Below, piece after piece: positions 19,796 through 28,515 of a stretch of DNA of 64,000 bases (position 1 is the stretch's first letter; each line of letters begins with the position of its first letter). The position numbers and the translations under genes are program-made. The notes under the pieces were generated by a model. It made no database searches. It had not been told where the DNA came from and saw nothing but the letters and a program-made list of their open reading frames with translations. The stretch lies in the NCBI RefSeq assembly GCF_900187645.1, contig NZ_FYEE01000001.1:1-64000 (forward strand), written 5' to 3'. This DNA comes from Pseudomonas sp. Irchel 3E20 (GTDB taxonomy: Bacteria > Pseudomonadota > Gammaproteobacteria > Pseudomonadales > Pseudomonadaceae).

Positions 19796-20197
19796 ATGGG
19801 AACTAACGAGTGTGTAGGGCCGAACCTGTATTTGTTATCGGATGGGCAAGGGGCGTATGCCGGTAAACATCTGCTGGTGGATTTATACGGTGCACGCAAT
19901 ATTGATAATGTCGAAAGTGTCCGCCGTGCATTGGTGGCGGGCGTTGCCGCAGCGCGGGCGACGTTGTTGCACCAGTATTTTCATTACTTCACGCCCAATG
20001 GCGGCGTGTCGGGTGTTTGTGTGTTGGCCGAGTCGCATATTTCGATTCATAGCTGGCCAGAGTTCAATTATGCGGCGGTGGATATTTTCATGTGCGGTGA
20101 CGCCGACCCGCATAAAGCCGTGGAAGTACTCAAACAATCATTCTCGCCATCGACGGTGGTCGTGGATGAAATTCGTCGTGGTAAAGACATTCTATAA
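19796..20197 (+). CDS. AdoMet decarboxylase-like proenzyme (SpeD family, class 1B)
   Basis: A 133-residue small-form S-adenosylmethionine decarboxylase. The self-cleavage site is intact: LAESHISIHSWPE would cut between Glu79 and Ser80, turning Ser80 into the pyruvoyl cofactor. The conserved His of the HSWPE motif and the Cys in VDIFMCGDADP are present. Active members make decarboxylated AdoMet, the aminopropyl donor; some homologues decarboxylate arginine or ornithine instead. No spermidine synthase gene is beside it, so a role in this operon's product rather than housekeeping polyamine synthesis is likely. Start ATG 19796 has GGGAG 5 bases upstream; GTG 19784 is the alternative. Confidence 0.88.
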   Translation: MGTNECVGPNLYLLSDGQGAYAGKHLLVDLYGARNIDNVESVRRALVAGVAAARATLLHQYFHYFTPNGGVSGVCVLAESHISIHSWPEFNYAAVDIFMCGDADPHKAVEVLKQSFSPSTVVVDEIRRGKDIL

Positions 20198-20208
20198 GGA
20201 GCGGCATG

Positions 20209-20658
20209 ATGTCGATTGATCTGTCCCAGGAAAACATGCGCAATGCCTACGTCAATATCTGGATCGGGGAAGTCTGGAATAAAGGCAATGTGAACTTCGT
20301 CGATTCGATATTTCACCCCGAGTTTGAAGACCACCGGCCGATTCCGCAGTTTGCCGGTAATTTGCAGGGCCACAAGTTAATGGCGGCGGACTGGCACCAG
20401 GCCTTTCCCGATGTGCGTTTCAACATCGAAAGCGTGATTGTGCAGGGCAATCAACTGGCCGCTCGCTACGTGGCCGAGGGCACCCATACCGGGGTGATCC
20501 TGGGCATCGAGGGCACGGGCGTGCCGGTGCGCCTGACCGGCATCGACATCTTCGGCTTCGAGGATGGCCTGGTGCGCCACTGGTGGCACGAAGAGGATTT
20601 CGACACCTTCATCCAGCCGATCCTGGCGGCGGATGCGCAACGTAAGCAAACGGTCTAG
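20209..20658 (+). CDS. SnoaL-like (NTF2-fold) protein
   Basis: A 149-residue single-domain protein of the SnoaL/NTF2 superfamily: LSQENMRNAYVNIWIGEVW, DHRPIPQ, GHKLMAADWHQAFPDVRF, and a C-terminal GIDIFGFEDGLVRHWWHEED. Such proteins act as cyclases, isomerases, hydrolases or binding proteins. The conserved-looking His and Asp residues in DHRP and HWWHEED suggest a functional pocket. AAGGAG lies 7 bases from ATG 20209 and 4 bases from the alternative ATG 20206. It starts about 10 bases after the SpeD-like gene. Exact reaction unknown. Confidence 0.82.
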   Translation: MSIDLSQENMRNAYVNIWIGEVWNKGNVNFVDSIFHPEFEDHRPIPQFAGNLQGHKLMAADWHQAFPDVRFNIESVIVQGNQLAARYVAEGTHTGVILGIEGTGVPVRLTGIDIFGFEDGLVRHWWHEEDFDTFIQPILAADAQRKQTV

Positions 20659-20670
20659 GAGGGCGTGGGC

Positions 20671-21849
20671 ATGGACCTCAACAGGGCTGGGCACGCCGCC
20701 GAACACGCCTATCGCCGCGACCGGTTCGTCATGCCCCAGGGTTTGGTTTACCTGGCGGGCAACTCCTTGGGCCCGGCGGTGGCCGGGGTGGCGCAGCGCT
20801 TGGTGCAGACCTGCGAAGCGCAGTGGGGCCAGCAACTGGCGGGGGCCTGGAAAAAACACGGCTGGCTCGACGCGCCGCAGGCCATCGGCGACAAGATCGC
20901 CGGGCTGCTGGGTGCCGACCCGGGCACGACGTTGGTGTGCGATAGCACCTCGGTCAACCTGTTCAAGCTGTTGAACGCGGCATTGGCCCTGGACCCCACC
21001 CGCAAGGTGGTGCTGAGCGAGCAGGGGAATTTCTCCAGCGACCTCTATGTGGCCCAGAGTGTGGGCGTGCTGCACCCTGATATCGAGATCCGCATCGTGC
21101 CGCGCGCGGCCGTTGTCGATGCCCTCGATCGCTCGGTGGCGGTGCTGATGCTGTCCCATGTCGACTACCGCACGGGGCAAGCCCACGACCTGCACAGGCT
21201 CAATGAACAGGCGCGGGCGGTGGGGGCGTTGACGCTGTGGGATGTGTCCCACAGCGTCGGCATCATGGCGCTGGATTTCAACGCCAGCGGCGTCGATATG
21301 GCGGTGGGCTGCGGCTACAAGTATTTGAACGGCGGCCCGGGCGCGCCGGCGTTTGTCTACGCCAGGCGCGGGTTGCAGGAGCGCTTGCACAACCCGATCC
21401 AGGGTTGGTTGGGGCATGCCGAGCCGTTTGTGTTCAGTGACGGTTTTGTTCCGGCCGCCGGCATCAAGCGCATGCAGGTCGCCACCCCGACGACTTTTTC
21501 CCTGGTGGCGCTGGAGGCGGGCGTGGATTTGCTGCTGGAGGCCGGGATGCCCTGCGTCGAGGCCGGCAGCCGCGAGTTGTGCGCCCGGTTTATCGAGGCC
21601 TTGGCCCCCCACCTGCGTGCGGGCCGTGTTCGCTTGTTGCACGAGGTGGGCGGCGACAACCTCAGTGGTCATCTGGGGTTTTCGGTGGCCAATGCCCAGG
21701 CGCTGCACGAGGGCCTGATGGCGCAGGGGATCGTCGCCGAGTATCGCTACCCGGACCTGCTGCGGGTGGCCTTCAACCCCCTCTACACCAGCGTCGATGA
21801 CCTGGGGCGCAGCGTGGAAAGTCTTAATCGCCTGCTGGCGCGGGTTTGA
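20671..21849 (+). CDS. kynU: Kynureninase
   Basis: A PLP enzyme that cleaves L-kynurenine to anthranilate and L-alanine. The 392-residue product has the family blocks YLAGNSLGP, CDSTSVNLFKLLNAAL, LSEQGNFSSDLYVAQ, MLSHVDYRTG, WDVSHSVG, and the PLP Lys217 in GYKYLNGGPGAPAF. AGGAGG lies 8 bases before ATG 20671; a GTG at 20665 is too close to it. With kynBA 3 kb upstream it completes tryptophan to anthranilate, but it sits as gene four of a five-gene operon with modifying enzymes. It could have been recruited for a specialised product or act on a modified kynurenine. The clear kynureninase motifs favour the canonical reaction. Confidence 0.9.
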   Translation: MDLNRAGHAAEHAYRRDRFVMPQGLVYLAGNSLGPAVAGVAQRLVQTCEAQWGQQLAGAWKKHGWLDAPQAIGDKIAGLLGADPGTTLVCDSTSVNLFKLLNAALALDPTRKVVLSEQGNFSSDLYVAQSVGVLHPDIEIRIVPRAAVVDALDRSVAVLMLSHVDYRTGQAHDLHRLNEQARAVGALTLWDVSHSVGIMALDFNASGVDMAVGCGYKYLNGGPGAPAFVYARRGLQERLHNPIQGWLGHAEPFVFSDGFVPAAGIKRMQVATPTTFSLVALEAGVDLLLEAGMPCVEAGSRELCARFIEALAPHLRAGRVRLLHEVGGDNLSGHLGFSVANAQALHEGLMAQGIVAEYRYPDLLRVAFNPLYTSVDDLGRSVESLNRLLARV

Positions 21850-21873
21850 TGCCGTTCAAGGGAGTCACACGTG

Positions 21874-23328
21874 ATGGAACATGAAGCTTTCAGGGATTCG
21901 CCGCAGCGCCGGGACAACCTGCTTCGGGCCCTACGCTGGCTGCAAAGCAGTGGCGTGGAGTACGTCTACATGCAGTTTCCGTCCATCACCGGGCGGTTGC
22001 AGGGCAAGGGCATTCCGGCGCGGCATTTTGCGCGTATGGCCGAGAAGGGGTTTTCCATGGTCTACGGCGCCACGGTGAATGTGGCGTTGGACCGCTTTGG
22101 CAATTACCTGGGTTACCCGCCCAACGCCTCGGAGTTGCTGGCCTACCCCGAGCCGGAAACCCTGGTGCAACTGCCCTGGGATAAACGGGTGGCGCGGGTG
22201 TTCTGCGCGCTGTTTCGCAACCCCGCCGACCCCACGTCGCCCGGCCAGCGCCTGGACGCCGATTGCCGGGGTAACCTGCGCGCCCAACACCAGGCCTTTG
22301 AGGCCCGCCACGGCCTGCGACTGCGGGCCGGGATGGAGCCGGAAATGATGTGGTTGCGCCAGCAAGCGGGCGAGCCGCGCTATGTGGGCGTGACCGAGCC
22401 GCGTTGTTACCACATTGGCCAGTTTGAAACCTTGCGCCCGGTGTACATGAAAGTGCTGGAATACGCCCACGCCATGGGCTTGGACATGATCCAGGGCGAC
22501 CACGAGGATGCGCCGGGGCAGTTGGAACTCAACTTCGCCTTCGATGACGTGCTGGCCAGTTGTGATCGGCTGATGACCTATCGGCAGATTTGCCATCAAG
22601 TCGCCCGCGAGTTCGACCTGGTGGCGTGTTTTCTGCCCAAGCCGTTTGCCGGGGTTTCAGGCTCTGGGTGCCACTTCAACCTGTCGCTGTGGGATGGCGG
22701 GCACGCGGTGTTGCGCGAGGAGGTGTTCGCCCGCACCCAGGGCATGGAGGAGGTCTATAGCCACTATGAAGGCGGCACCAACCTGTTCCTGCCCGCGGCG
22801 GGTGACCCGGGCCTGACCGATGTGGGCAAGTTCGCCATTGGCGGCATCCAGCGCCATTTGAATGCCTTGACGGCGATTGCGGCGCCCACGGTCAATTCCT
22901 ACAAGCGCCTGTGGGAAACCGGTTTCTGGGCGCCGGTGCGGGCCAACTGGGGGTATCAGAACCGTACCTGTGCGATTCGCGTGTCGGCACCAGACCGGGT
23001 CGAGTACCGCACCGCCGACGCCATCGTCAACCCGTACCTGATGGCCAGTGCGCTGTTGGCGGCGATTGACGATGGTTTGGCCAACCGTGTGGAGCCCGGC
23101 CCCGCCACGGACGGCGACAGCTATGGCGAGCACCCGGCGCCCACGGCCTACGTGCCGCGCAACCTGGGGCAAGCCCTTGAGGCGCTGGACCACGACCCGG
23201 TAGTGTCTGCGGCCCTGCCGGGGGATATGAAGGGCTTGTTCCAGGCCATCAAAACCAACGAGTGGCAGTCGTTCCTGGCCACCGTCACCCAGTGGGACTT
23301 TGACACCTACCTAGACCACACGCCTTGA
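21874..23328 (+). CDS. Glutamine synthetase-like ligase (type I GS family paralogue)
   Basis: A 484-residue GS-family protein. Visible blocks are the N-terminal beta-grasp region (VEYVYMQFPSITGRLQGKGI), a catalytic GMEPEMMW, DHEDAPGQLELNF, SGSGCHFNLSLWDGG, and NRTCAIRVSAPDRVEYR-TADA. These correspond to GS metal- and ATP-binding motifs, but it differs from housekeeping GlnA and resembles ligases that make gamma-glutamyl amides (PuuA, gamma-glutamylanilide synthase types). Given kynureninase just upstream, anthranilate or another amine is a reasonable acceptor; this is inference. AAGGGAG precedes the start. ATG 21874 is chosen; GTG 21871 is equally in frame. It ends 10 bases before the convergent exporter gene. 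Confidence 0.85.
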   Translation: MEHEAFRDSPQRRDNLLRALRWLQSSGVEYVYMQFPSITGRLQGKGIPARHFARMAEKGFSMVYGATVNVALDRFGNYLGYPPNASELLAYPEPETLVQLPWDKRVARVFCALFRNPADPTSPGQRLDADCRGNLRAQHQAFEARHGLRLRAGMEPEMMWLRQQAGEPRYVGVTEPRCYHIGQFETLRPVYMKVLEYAHAMGLDMIQGDHEDAPGQLELNFAFDDVLASCDRLMTYRQICHQVAREFDLVACFLPKPFAGVSGSGCHFNLSLWDGGHAVLREEVFARTQGMEEVYSHYEGGTNLFLPAAGDPGLTDVGKFAIGGIQRHLNALTAIAAPTVNSYKRLWETGFWAPVRANWGYQNRTCAIRVSAPDRVEYRTADAIVNPYLMASALLAAIDDGLANRVEPGPATDGDSYGEHPAPTAYVPRNLGQALEALDHDPVVSAALPGDMKGLFQAIKTNEWQSFLATVTQWDFDTYLDHTP

Positions 23329-23338
23329 CCGCGAGGTT

Positions 23339-24202
23339 TCACGCCGGGCGCTTTTGCTCGGCGCGAAAGGCCAGGTAGTTGGAGGCGAAGATTATCAGCG
23401 CGCCGACAAACACCCAGGTTTCCAGGCTTTCGCCGTAGAGCATGAAGCCCACTACGGCGATCAGCGGCACGCGGAAAAAATCGATGGGTATGGCAATCGA
23501 GGCGTCCATCAGGTTCAGGGCCTTGGCCATGGCAAAGTGCGCGCTCAACCCGGTGACCCCCAGCAACACGATCCACGGCAGGCACGCCATGGGCGGGGTG
23601 CGCCATTGCGCCAGCGACAGGGCCAGGCCCAGGGGCAACTGCAACAGCACCATCCAGATCACGATGATCGCGGGGCTGCTGGTCAGGGTCAGGCGTTTGA
23701 CCAGAATGATGGACGTGGCGTAGCACACGGCGGCCAGCAGCACGACGAGAGCGGCCGGCTCCAGGGTGGCCATGCCCGGGCGCAGCACCACCAACACGCC
23801 GATGAAACCGCCCAGGGCCGCCAGTACCCGGGCAGTGCTCATGCGTTCTTTGAGGAACACAAAGGCCAGCAGCGACACCCAGATCGGTGTGGTGAATTCC
23901 AGGGCAAACACCGTCACCAACGGCAGCGCCGCCACGCCCACGGTCCAGGCGTACTGCCCGGCAAAGTGCACCGCGTTCCTGGCCACTTGCAGGCCAAGGT
24001 CCCGGGCCTGGCGCAACTGGCGGCGCTGGCGGTAGATCAACGGGGCAATAATCAACAGCCCGACAAAGGAGCGGAAAAACAGGATCTGGAAAATGGACAT
24101 GAACGCGGAAAGTTCGCGGGAAGCCACCGCCATGCCCATGAAGGAGAGCAGGCTGGCGATCATCCACAGCACGCCGGCGAGCGGCACCTTGATGGGGGAC
24201 AT
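23339..24202 (-). CDS. EamA/DMT-family transporter, probable exporter
   Basis: About 287 residues with ten predicted transmembrane helices and two EamA repeats (LYGESLETWVFVGALIIF closes the second). Family members export amino acids and related metabolites. Start ATG 24202 has AGAGGAA 5 bases upstream. An in-frame ATG at 24226 overlaps the stop of the upstream LysR gene (ATGA) and would suit translational coupling; either is possible. Transcribed with the LysR gene and convergent with the biosynthetic operon, so export of its product is a natural guess. Confidence 0.88.
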   Translation of the reverse strand: MSPIKVPLAGVLWMIASLLSFMGMAVASRELSAFMSIFQILFFRSFVGLLIIAPLIYRQRRQLRQARDLGLQVARNAVHFAGQYAWTVGVAALPLVTVFALEFTTPIWVSLLAFVFLKERMSTARVLAALGGFIGVLVVLRPGMATLEPAALVVLLAAVCYATSIILVKRLTLTSSPAIIVIWMVLLQLPLGLALSLAQWRTPPMACLPWIVLLGVTGLSAHFAMAKALNLMDASIAIPIDFFRVPLIAVVGFMLYGESLETWVFVGALIIFASNYLAFRAEQKRPA

Positions 24203-24222
24203 GCGGGTTCCTCTGGGGGCGG

Positions 24223-25134
24223 TCATTGGGTTCGCGCCTGTACGTGTACGGTGCCCAGTTTGGCCACCAGGTAATCAATAAAACGCCGGGCTTTGAGCGG
24301 TAGGTTAATGCCGTTGGGGTAAAGAATATTGACCGGCGAAGTGGCGAACTCATGTTCGGGGAATAAACGAATCAGAGTGTTGGCCTGAATATCATCCTTG
24401 AGCATCCAGGCCGGCAATGCCGCAATGCCCAGGTCGAACAACGCCATTTGATGAATCAGGGTCAGTGAGTTAGAGGCATAACGAATATTGGGCTTGACGA
24501 TGAATACGTCGCCCGGTTGTTTGCGCAACACCCACTTGCCTTCTTTATACAGCGACTCATTGCTGATCCATGGCAGGGTATTAAGGCAGTTGATGTCTTG
24601 TACCCCGTAACGTTCGAGGAACTGGGGGCTGGCGACCAAGTAGTTTTCAAAGTCTGCAATCTTGCGGCACTTGAACGACGAATCTTCCAGCGGCCCGAGG
24701 CAGATGGCCAGGTCATGCCTGCCGCTGGCCAGGTTGGCCAGGGGGTAGCCGACGTCATGGACGATCTTCAAGTGAGGGTGAAGCCTGGAGAACTCAGCGA
24801 TGGCGGGAACGATAAAGCGTGAGCCGTACTCGCGGGGCGAAACGATGCGCAATATGCCACACACTTGCCCGGTACTTTCCTTGAGTGTTTGCAGCGAGCA
24901 ATCGATGCGCTGCTTTATATCCATGAAGTCATCATAGAAACGCTGGCCGGCTTCGGTGAGTGCCAATGACCGGGTGGTTCTGTTAATCAAGGTCGTGCCC
25001 AAGGAAAGTTCAAGTTCCTTGATGTGCACACTGACCATGCTGGTACTGATGTTGAGTTGCACTGCCGCGTGGGAAAACGACTTGAATTGAGCAACTTTTA
25101 GGTAAGCAAGAACCCGGTTGTAGTTAAAGTCCAT
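24223..25134 (-). CDS. LysR-family transcriptional regulator
   Basis: A 303-residue LysR protein. The N-terminal helix-turn-helix is FKSFSHAAVQLNISTSMVSVHIKELE, followed by a type-2 periplasmic-binding-fold effector domain (LRIVSPREYGSRFIVPAI, later FDLGIAALPAWML). It belongs to the large subgroup with an LNRTTR-like hinge (INRTTRSLALTEAG). Its stop codon overlaps a possible start of the transporter gene, so both are probably co-transcribed. By position it is the likely regulator of the transporter and perhaps of the facing operon. Local base composition is A/T-richer than the core genes. Confidence 0.9.
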   Translation of the reverse strand: MDFNYNRVLAYLKVAQFKSFSHAAVQLNISTSMVSVHIKELELSLGTTLINRTTRSLALTEAGQRFYDDFMDIKQRIDCSLQTLKESTGQVCGILRIVSPREYGSRFIVPAIAEFSRLHPHLKIVHDVGYPLANLASGRHDLAICLGPLEDSSFKCRKIADFENYLVASPQFLERYGVQDINCLNTLPWISNESLYKEGKWVLRKQPGDVFIVKPNIRYASNSLTLIHQMALFDLGIAALPAWMLKDDIQANTLIRLFPEHEFATSPVNILYPNGINLPLKARRFIDYLVAKLGTVHVQARTQ

Positions 25135-25346
25135 TGTCGTTCCAGTCCCTGGATCGTTGAGCTTAAACAGTTGGCGAGGGTGTTATGCGGTGTGCCGCAC
25201 AATACACAGCGAGTCCGGGTCTGGCAATTATTGGATAAGTCGATGTTTAGTGGGGCGGGCAGAATTCAGATATGACAAGGTATTTGACCGATATGCCATT
25301 GCAATAATGGCTTATGGCTATTTGATTTGGCCGGGAGGGTGCCGGT

Positions 25347-25562
25347 TCAGGCTTGCGGCTCTTCTTGCACTTCGATGGGTTGGGCCGGTACTTCGATGCC
25401 CCAATCCCCATGCAAGTACCAGTCTTCGCCGATCATTTCCGCCGGGTGCATGGTGCGGTCGGCGCCGTTGCCGCAGGCCAGGTCGGTGGTGGCACAGTAG
25501 CGGTCGCAGCCCCAGCAGATCCGCTCGGGGTGCTTGGGGTGCAGGGGGAAAGGCTTGGCCAT
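25347..25562 (-). CDS. DUF3079 domain protein
   Basis: A 71-residue protein rich in Cys and acidic residues: MAKPFPLHPKHPERICWGCD, then YCATTDLACGNG with four cysteines in CxxC...C...C spacing, and ADRTMHPAEMIGEDW. This matches the small DUF3079 family of Gram-negative bacteria, whose function is unknown; the cysteines suggest a metal site. ATG 25562 is the family start, although no clear Shine-Dalgarno precedes it. It stands alone. Confidence 0.82.
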   Translation of the reverse strand: MAKPFPLHPKHPERICWGCDRYCATTDLACGNGADRTMHPAEMIGEDWYLHGDWGIEVPAQPIEVQEEPQA

Positions 25563-25646
25563 GAAGGGCACCCAAAGGCAAGAGGAGTGCCTGAGGCTAA
25601 CGCCCACCGGCAGGGGCGCCCTTGACGTTGGTCAAGAAGGGCGCTT

Positions 25647-26684
25647 TCAGGGCTGTTGCAGGCTCGGCAACACCGCCCGGCCTTGGGCAGACAGCAGCGG
25701 CGCAAGCTGTGCCCAGGGGATGGCCACTTCCACGTCGCAGCCATCGCCGCTGGGGTGGTTGGCCAGCTTCAGGCCCTGGGTGTCGAAGCTCAGGTCGTAG
25801 GTGCCATAGCTGGCGGCGCCGGGGCAGTCGGCGTCGGGTGGGGTTTGGGCCTCAATCCATTGCGCGAATTTCTGCGCCATCGTGCTGTGGCCGGCGTAGG
25901 GGCTGTACCAGTCGAAGCGCCCGCCGACCCAGGTCCAGGGGTCGACTTTTTCCCCGGTGGCCAGGTTCCAGGTGTGCAGGCCCCAACTGATGCCGCCCGC
26001 GCCGGTGCCGGTCTGCCAGCGGTAAAAGTTGACGGTGATCCACTGCGACGACCAGGAGTGGGGCAGCACGCTGATTTCGCTGGTGTACACGGCGCCGCGC
26101 TGGCCCAGGGATTCGCGGCGCTCGGCGTTGAATTGGGCGAGGCTCTCGGCGTTGTAGGCCAGGGCCAGCAGTTGTTGGTTGATGCGCTGGATGCCCGGGG
26201 TGTCGCCGTCGAGGCGCAGCAACGGATGGCCGTTTTGCGTGCGCACTTGGTAGCCGTGGCCGCGGTAGTCCTTTTTCTCCACCTGCACGCTGGGCTTGGC
26301 GGTTTCCAGTGCCAGGGCGTAGGCGTCGCTGGCGCAATCGTCGGCGGCGCGGGTGTGGGGCACGCGGCTCAGGGCCAGGGGCAGGGTTTTGCTGCGGTCG
26401 GGGGCGTGCCATTGGCCGCTCAGGCGTTCGCCGTCGGGGCTGTCGAGTTGCCATTGGCCGGTGTTTTCGGCCTCTTGCCACTGGCCGCTGTCGGCTTGCA
26501 CGGTCAACTGGATCGGCGTGAGGAAGCGCTGGTAGTAGTAACTGGCGTTGTTCTCGGGCGTGGCGTTGAAGCACACGGTGATCGGGTTTTTGCCCAATGT
26601 GCCTTGCCACACCCCGGCCAGCGGGTGGGCGGCGGCCAGGAGCGGGACGCCTGCGAGGCAGGCGGCTAGCAGCGGTTTGAACAT
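25647..26684 (-). CDS. Secreted protein of unknown function
   Basis: 345 residues with a signal peptide (MFKPLLAACLAGVPLLAAAHP, cleaved probably after AAA or AHA). The first half after the signal, LAGVWQGTLGKNPITVCF, resembles the beta-rich domain of exported lipocalin-like/DUF proteins. The C-terminal part (SWSSQWITVNFYRWQTG, WGLHTWNLATGEKVDPWTW) resembles RsiV-like/DUF3298 domains, so a periplasmic binding or sensing role is possible. Paired cysteines (CASD and CPGA, CDVE) may form disulphides. The frame is open to 26822, but ATG 26684 starts the signal peptide. It stands alone. Confidence 0.75.
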   Translation of the reverse strand: MFKPLLAACLAGVPLLAAAHPLAGVWQGTLGKNPITVCFNATPENNASYYYQRFLTPIQLTVQADSGQWQEAENTGQWQLDSPDGERLSGQWHAPDRSKTLPLALSRVPHTRAADDCASDAYALALETAKPSVQVEKKDYRGHGYQVRTQNGHPLLRLDGDTPGIQRINQQLLALAYNAESLAQFNAERRESLGQRGAVYTSEISVLPHSWSSQWITVNFYRWQTGTGAGGISWGLHTWNLATGEKVDPWTWVGGRFDWYSPYAGHSTMAQKFAQWIEAQTPPDADCPGAASYGTYDLSFDTQGLKLANHPSGDGCDVEVAIPWAQLAPLLSAQGRAVLPSLQQP

Positions 26685-26760
26685 GGGGCGGGGCTTCCGG
26701 TGGTCGGGGGCGGTGGCCAGGGCGGTGAGCCTATCACCGGCCCTGGCGCGGGGGCAGCGG

Positions 26761-28089
26761 TCAGTCGTGGCTTTCGTAGAGCGAGGAGAAGCGGCCCATG
26801 GCGGCGACCACGGTTTGCGCACCGACGTGGATCTGGCTGATGACCTCGCCGGCGTGGGCGGTCAGGCGTGCGCCTTCTTCGGCCTTGGTGCGGCTTTCCT
26901 GCATCTGGTTGACGGCGTCTTCGGCCAGGCGACTGTTGTGCTCCACCACCGTGACGATCTCGGCGGTGGCCTTGGCGGTGCGTGAGGCGAGGTTGCGCAC
27001 CTCGTCGGCGACGATGGCAAAGCCGCGGCCCTGGTCGCCAGCGCGGGCGGCCTCGATGGCGGCGTTGAGCGCCAGCAGGTTGGTCTGCTCGGCAATGTCC
27101 TTGATGCCGGTGACGATCGCCTTGATGTTCGACGACTGCTGGTTGAGGTCGGTGAACAGCGCCGAGGCGCCGCGCAGGTCGCTGGCGATGGAGTCGACGA
27201 TGGCCGCGGCATCCTTGATGACAGCGATGCCGTTCTGGGTGGCCACATCGGTTTGCTGCGAGGTTTTGTAGGCCAGTTGCGCGGCCTCGGTTTCCCGGGC
27301 CTTCTGCTCCACCTGGCGGGTGTCGTCGGTGGCCAGCTTGATAACGCCGTAGAGCTTGCCCTGGGCGTCGAACAACGGGTTATAGGTGGCGTTCAGCCAG
27401 ACGTCGTGGCCGGCCTTGTTGACCCGCTGGAACAACCCGGCGCAATGCTTGCCAGCGTGCAACGCGTCCCAGAACTGCTGGTATTCCACGGTCTTGGTAT
27501 AGGCCTGGCGGCAAAACAGGCTGTGGTGACGGCCCTGAACTTCGCCCAGGGTATAACCGGTGGCCGCCAGAAAGTTGGCATTGGCAGTAATCACATTACC
27601 GTTTAAATCAAATTCAATAACCGCCATGGAGCGGTGCAGCGCTTCTATCAGGCTACGGTTGGCACTTTCCTTTAATACCGGGGCAGTAATGTCCGTGGCG
27701 ATTTTCAGCACTTTTACAACGTGGCCCAGTTGATCTCTTATTGGGATATAACTGGCTTCCAACCACACATCGGAACCGTTTTTATGCACCCGTTTAAAGC
27801 GGTCACTCAGGGTCTCGCCCTCGGCCAAGCGCCGCCAGAACGTGGCGTAGGCGGGGCTGGCCACGTAGTCGGCGGGGCACAGGACGCGGTGATGGCGGCC
27901 GCGCAGGTCCTCCAGTGCATAACCCAATACGCCGAGAAAAATCGGGTTGGCATCGATAATCTCGCCTTGGGGGCTGAGCTCCACCACCGCCATGCGCGAC
28001 TTGACCGCCTCCAACGCACTTTGCATGTCACTGTACATATGATGAACGTCGGCAATTTGCCGAGCACAAGCAGACTTCAGAACAAACAT
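26761..28089 (-). CDS. PAS-PAS methyl-accepting chemotaxis receptor, BdlA-like
   Basis: About 442 residues and no transmembrane segment: two tandem PAS domains (first [20 protein letters not shown], second [20 protein letters not shown]; each followed by a PAC-type [20 protein letters not shown] block) and a C-terminal MCP signalling hairpin. The hairpin tip [32 protein letters not shown] is well conserved. This layout matches soluble receptors such as BdlA, which couples sensing to biofilm dispersal, and Aer-like energy sensors. The C-terminal adaptation helix is short, as in BdlA. ATG 28101 is an alternative start four codons upstream. Confidence 0.88.
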   Translation of the reverse strand: MFVLKSACARQIADVHHMYSDMQSALEAVKSRMAVVELSPQGEIIDANPIFLGVLGYALEDLRGRHHRVLCPADYVASPAYATFWRRLAEGETLSDRFKRVHKNGSDVWLEASYIPIRDQLGHVVKVLKIATDITAPVLKESANRSLIEALHRSMAVIEFDLNGNVITANANFLAATGYTLGEVQGRHHSLFCRQAYTKTVEYQQFWDALHAGKHCAGLFQRVNKAGHDVWLNATYNPLFDAQGKLYGVIKLATDDTRQVEQKARETEAAQLAYKTSQQTDVATQNGIAVIKDAAAIVDSIASDLRGASALFTDLNQQSSNIKAIVTGIKDIAEQTNLLALNAAIEAARAGDQGRGFAIVADEVRNLASRTAKATAEIVTVVEHNSRLAEDAVNQMQESRTKAEEGARLTAHAGEVISQIHVGAQTVVAAMGRFSSLYESHD

Positions 28090-28293
28090 GATTAACCGCA
28101 TAAGTCATAGAGTGAGCGAACCCGCGCGCGATATTTTTTTATTCGTCTCGCAGGGTAAAGCACGCAAATACGCCACGGTAATGGCTTTTTAATATCTGTA
28201 TCTTAGCGCTGTCTGGGAAGTTATGCGGGAGTATTTGTTGGCCGGCTAAAAACAGTCGCGCCCGCGGGGTGCGGGCGCGTGAGGGCCAGGGCG

Positions 28294-28446
28294 TTAGAAA
28301 TCCCGGCGGGTGGCTGCCCAGATGATCGAACGCCAGGTACTGGGCGCTCGGGTACAGCCGACCACCCGTCCCAGCATCCGCACCAACGCCCCGCGCTGGC
28401 CGATAAACAGCGCGCTGAGTTCGTGCTGGCCATCTCCCGTGCTCAT
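28294..28446 (-). pseudogene. Remnant of an ECF sigma-factor-like gene
   Basis: A 50-codon reading frame whose first 30 residues (SALFIGQRGALVRMLGRVVG) look like region 2 of an ECF/FecI-type sigma factor. The rest is out of register. In another frame the end reads YLAFDHLG, which resembles the later NLALDHLR block of such proteins, so an internal deletion is likely. It lies directly next to the type I restriction operon, consistent with a disrupted locus at the island edge. The family assignment is by eye and tentative. Confidence 0.4.
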
Positions 28447-28515
28447 CGCCGGGACCGCTTCAGCCCTTTGACGGGGTAGACTTGCGCTTTTGTCAGAACG
28501 CTCAGGAGTTATTGC

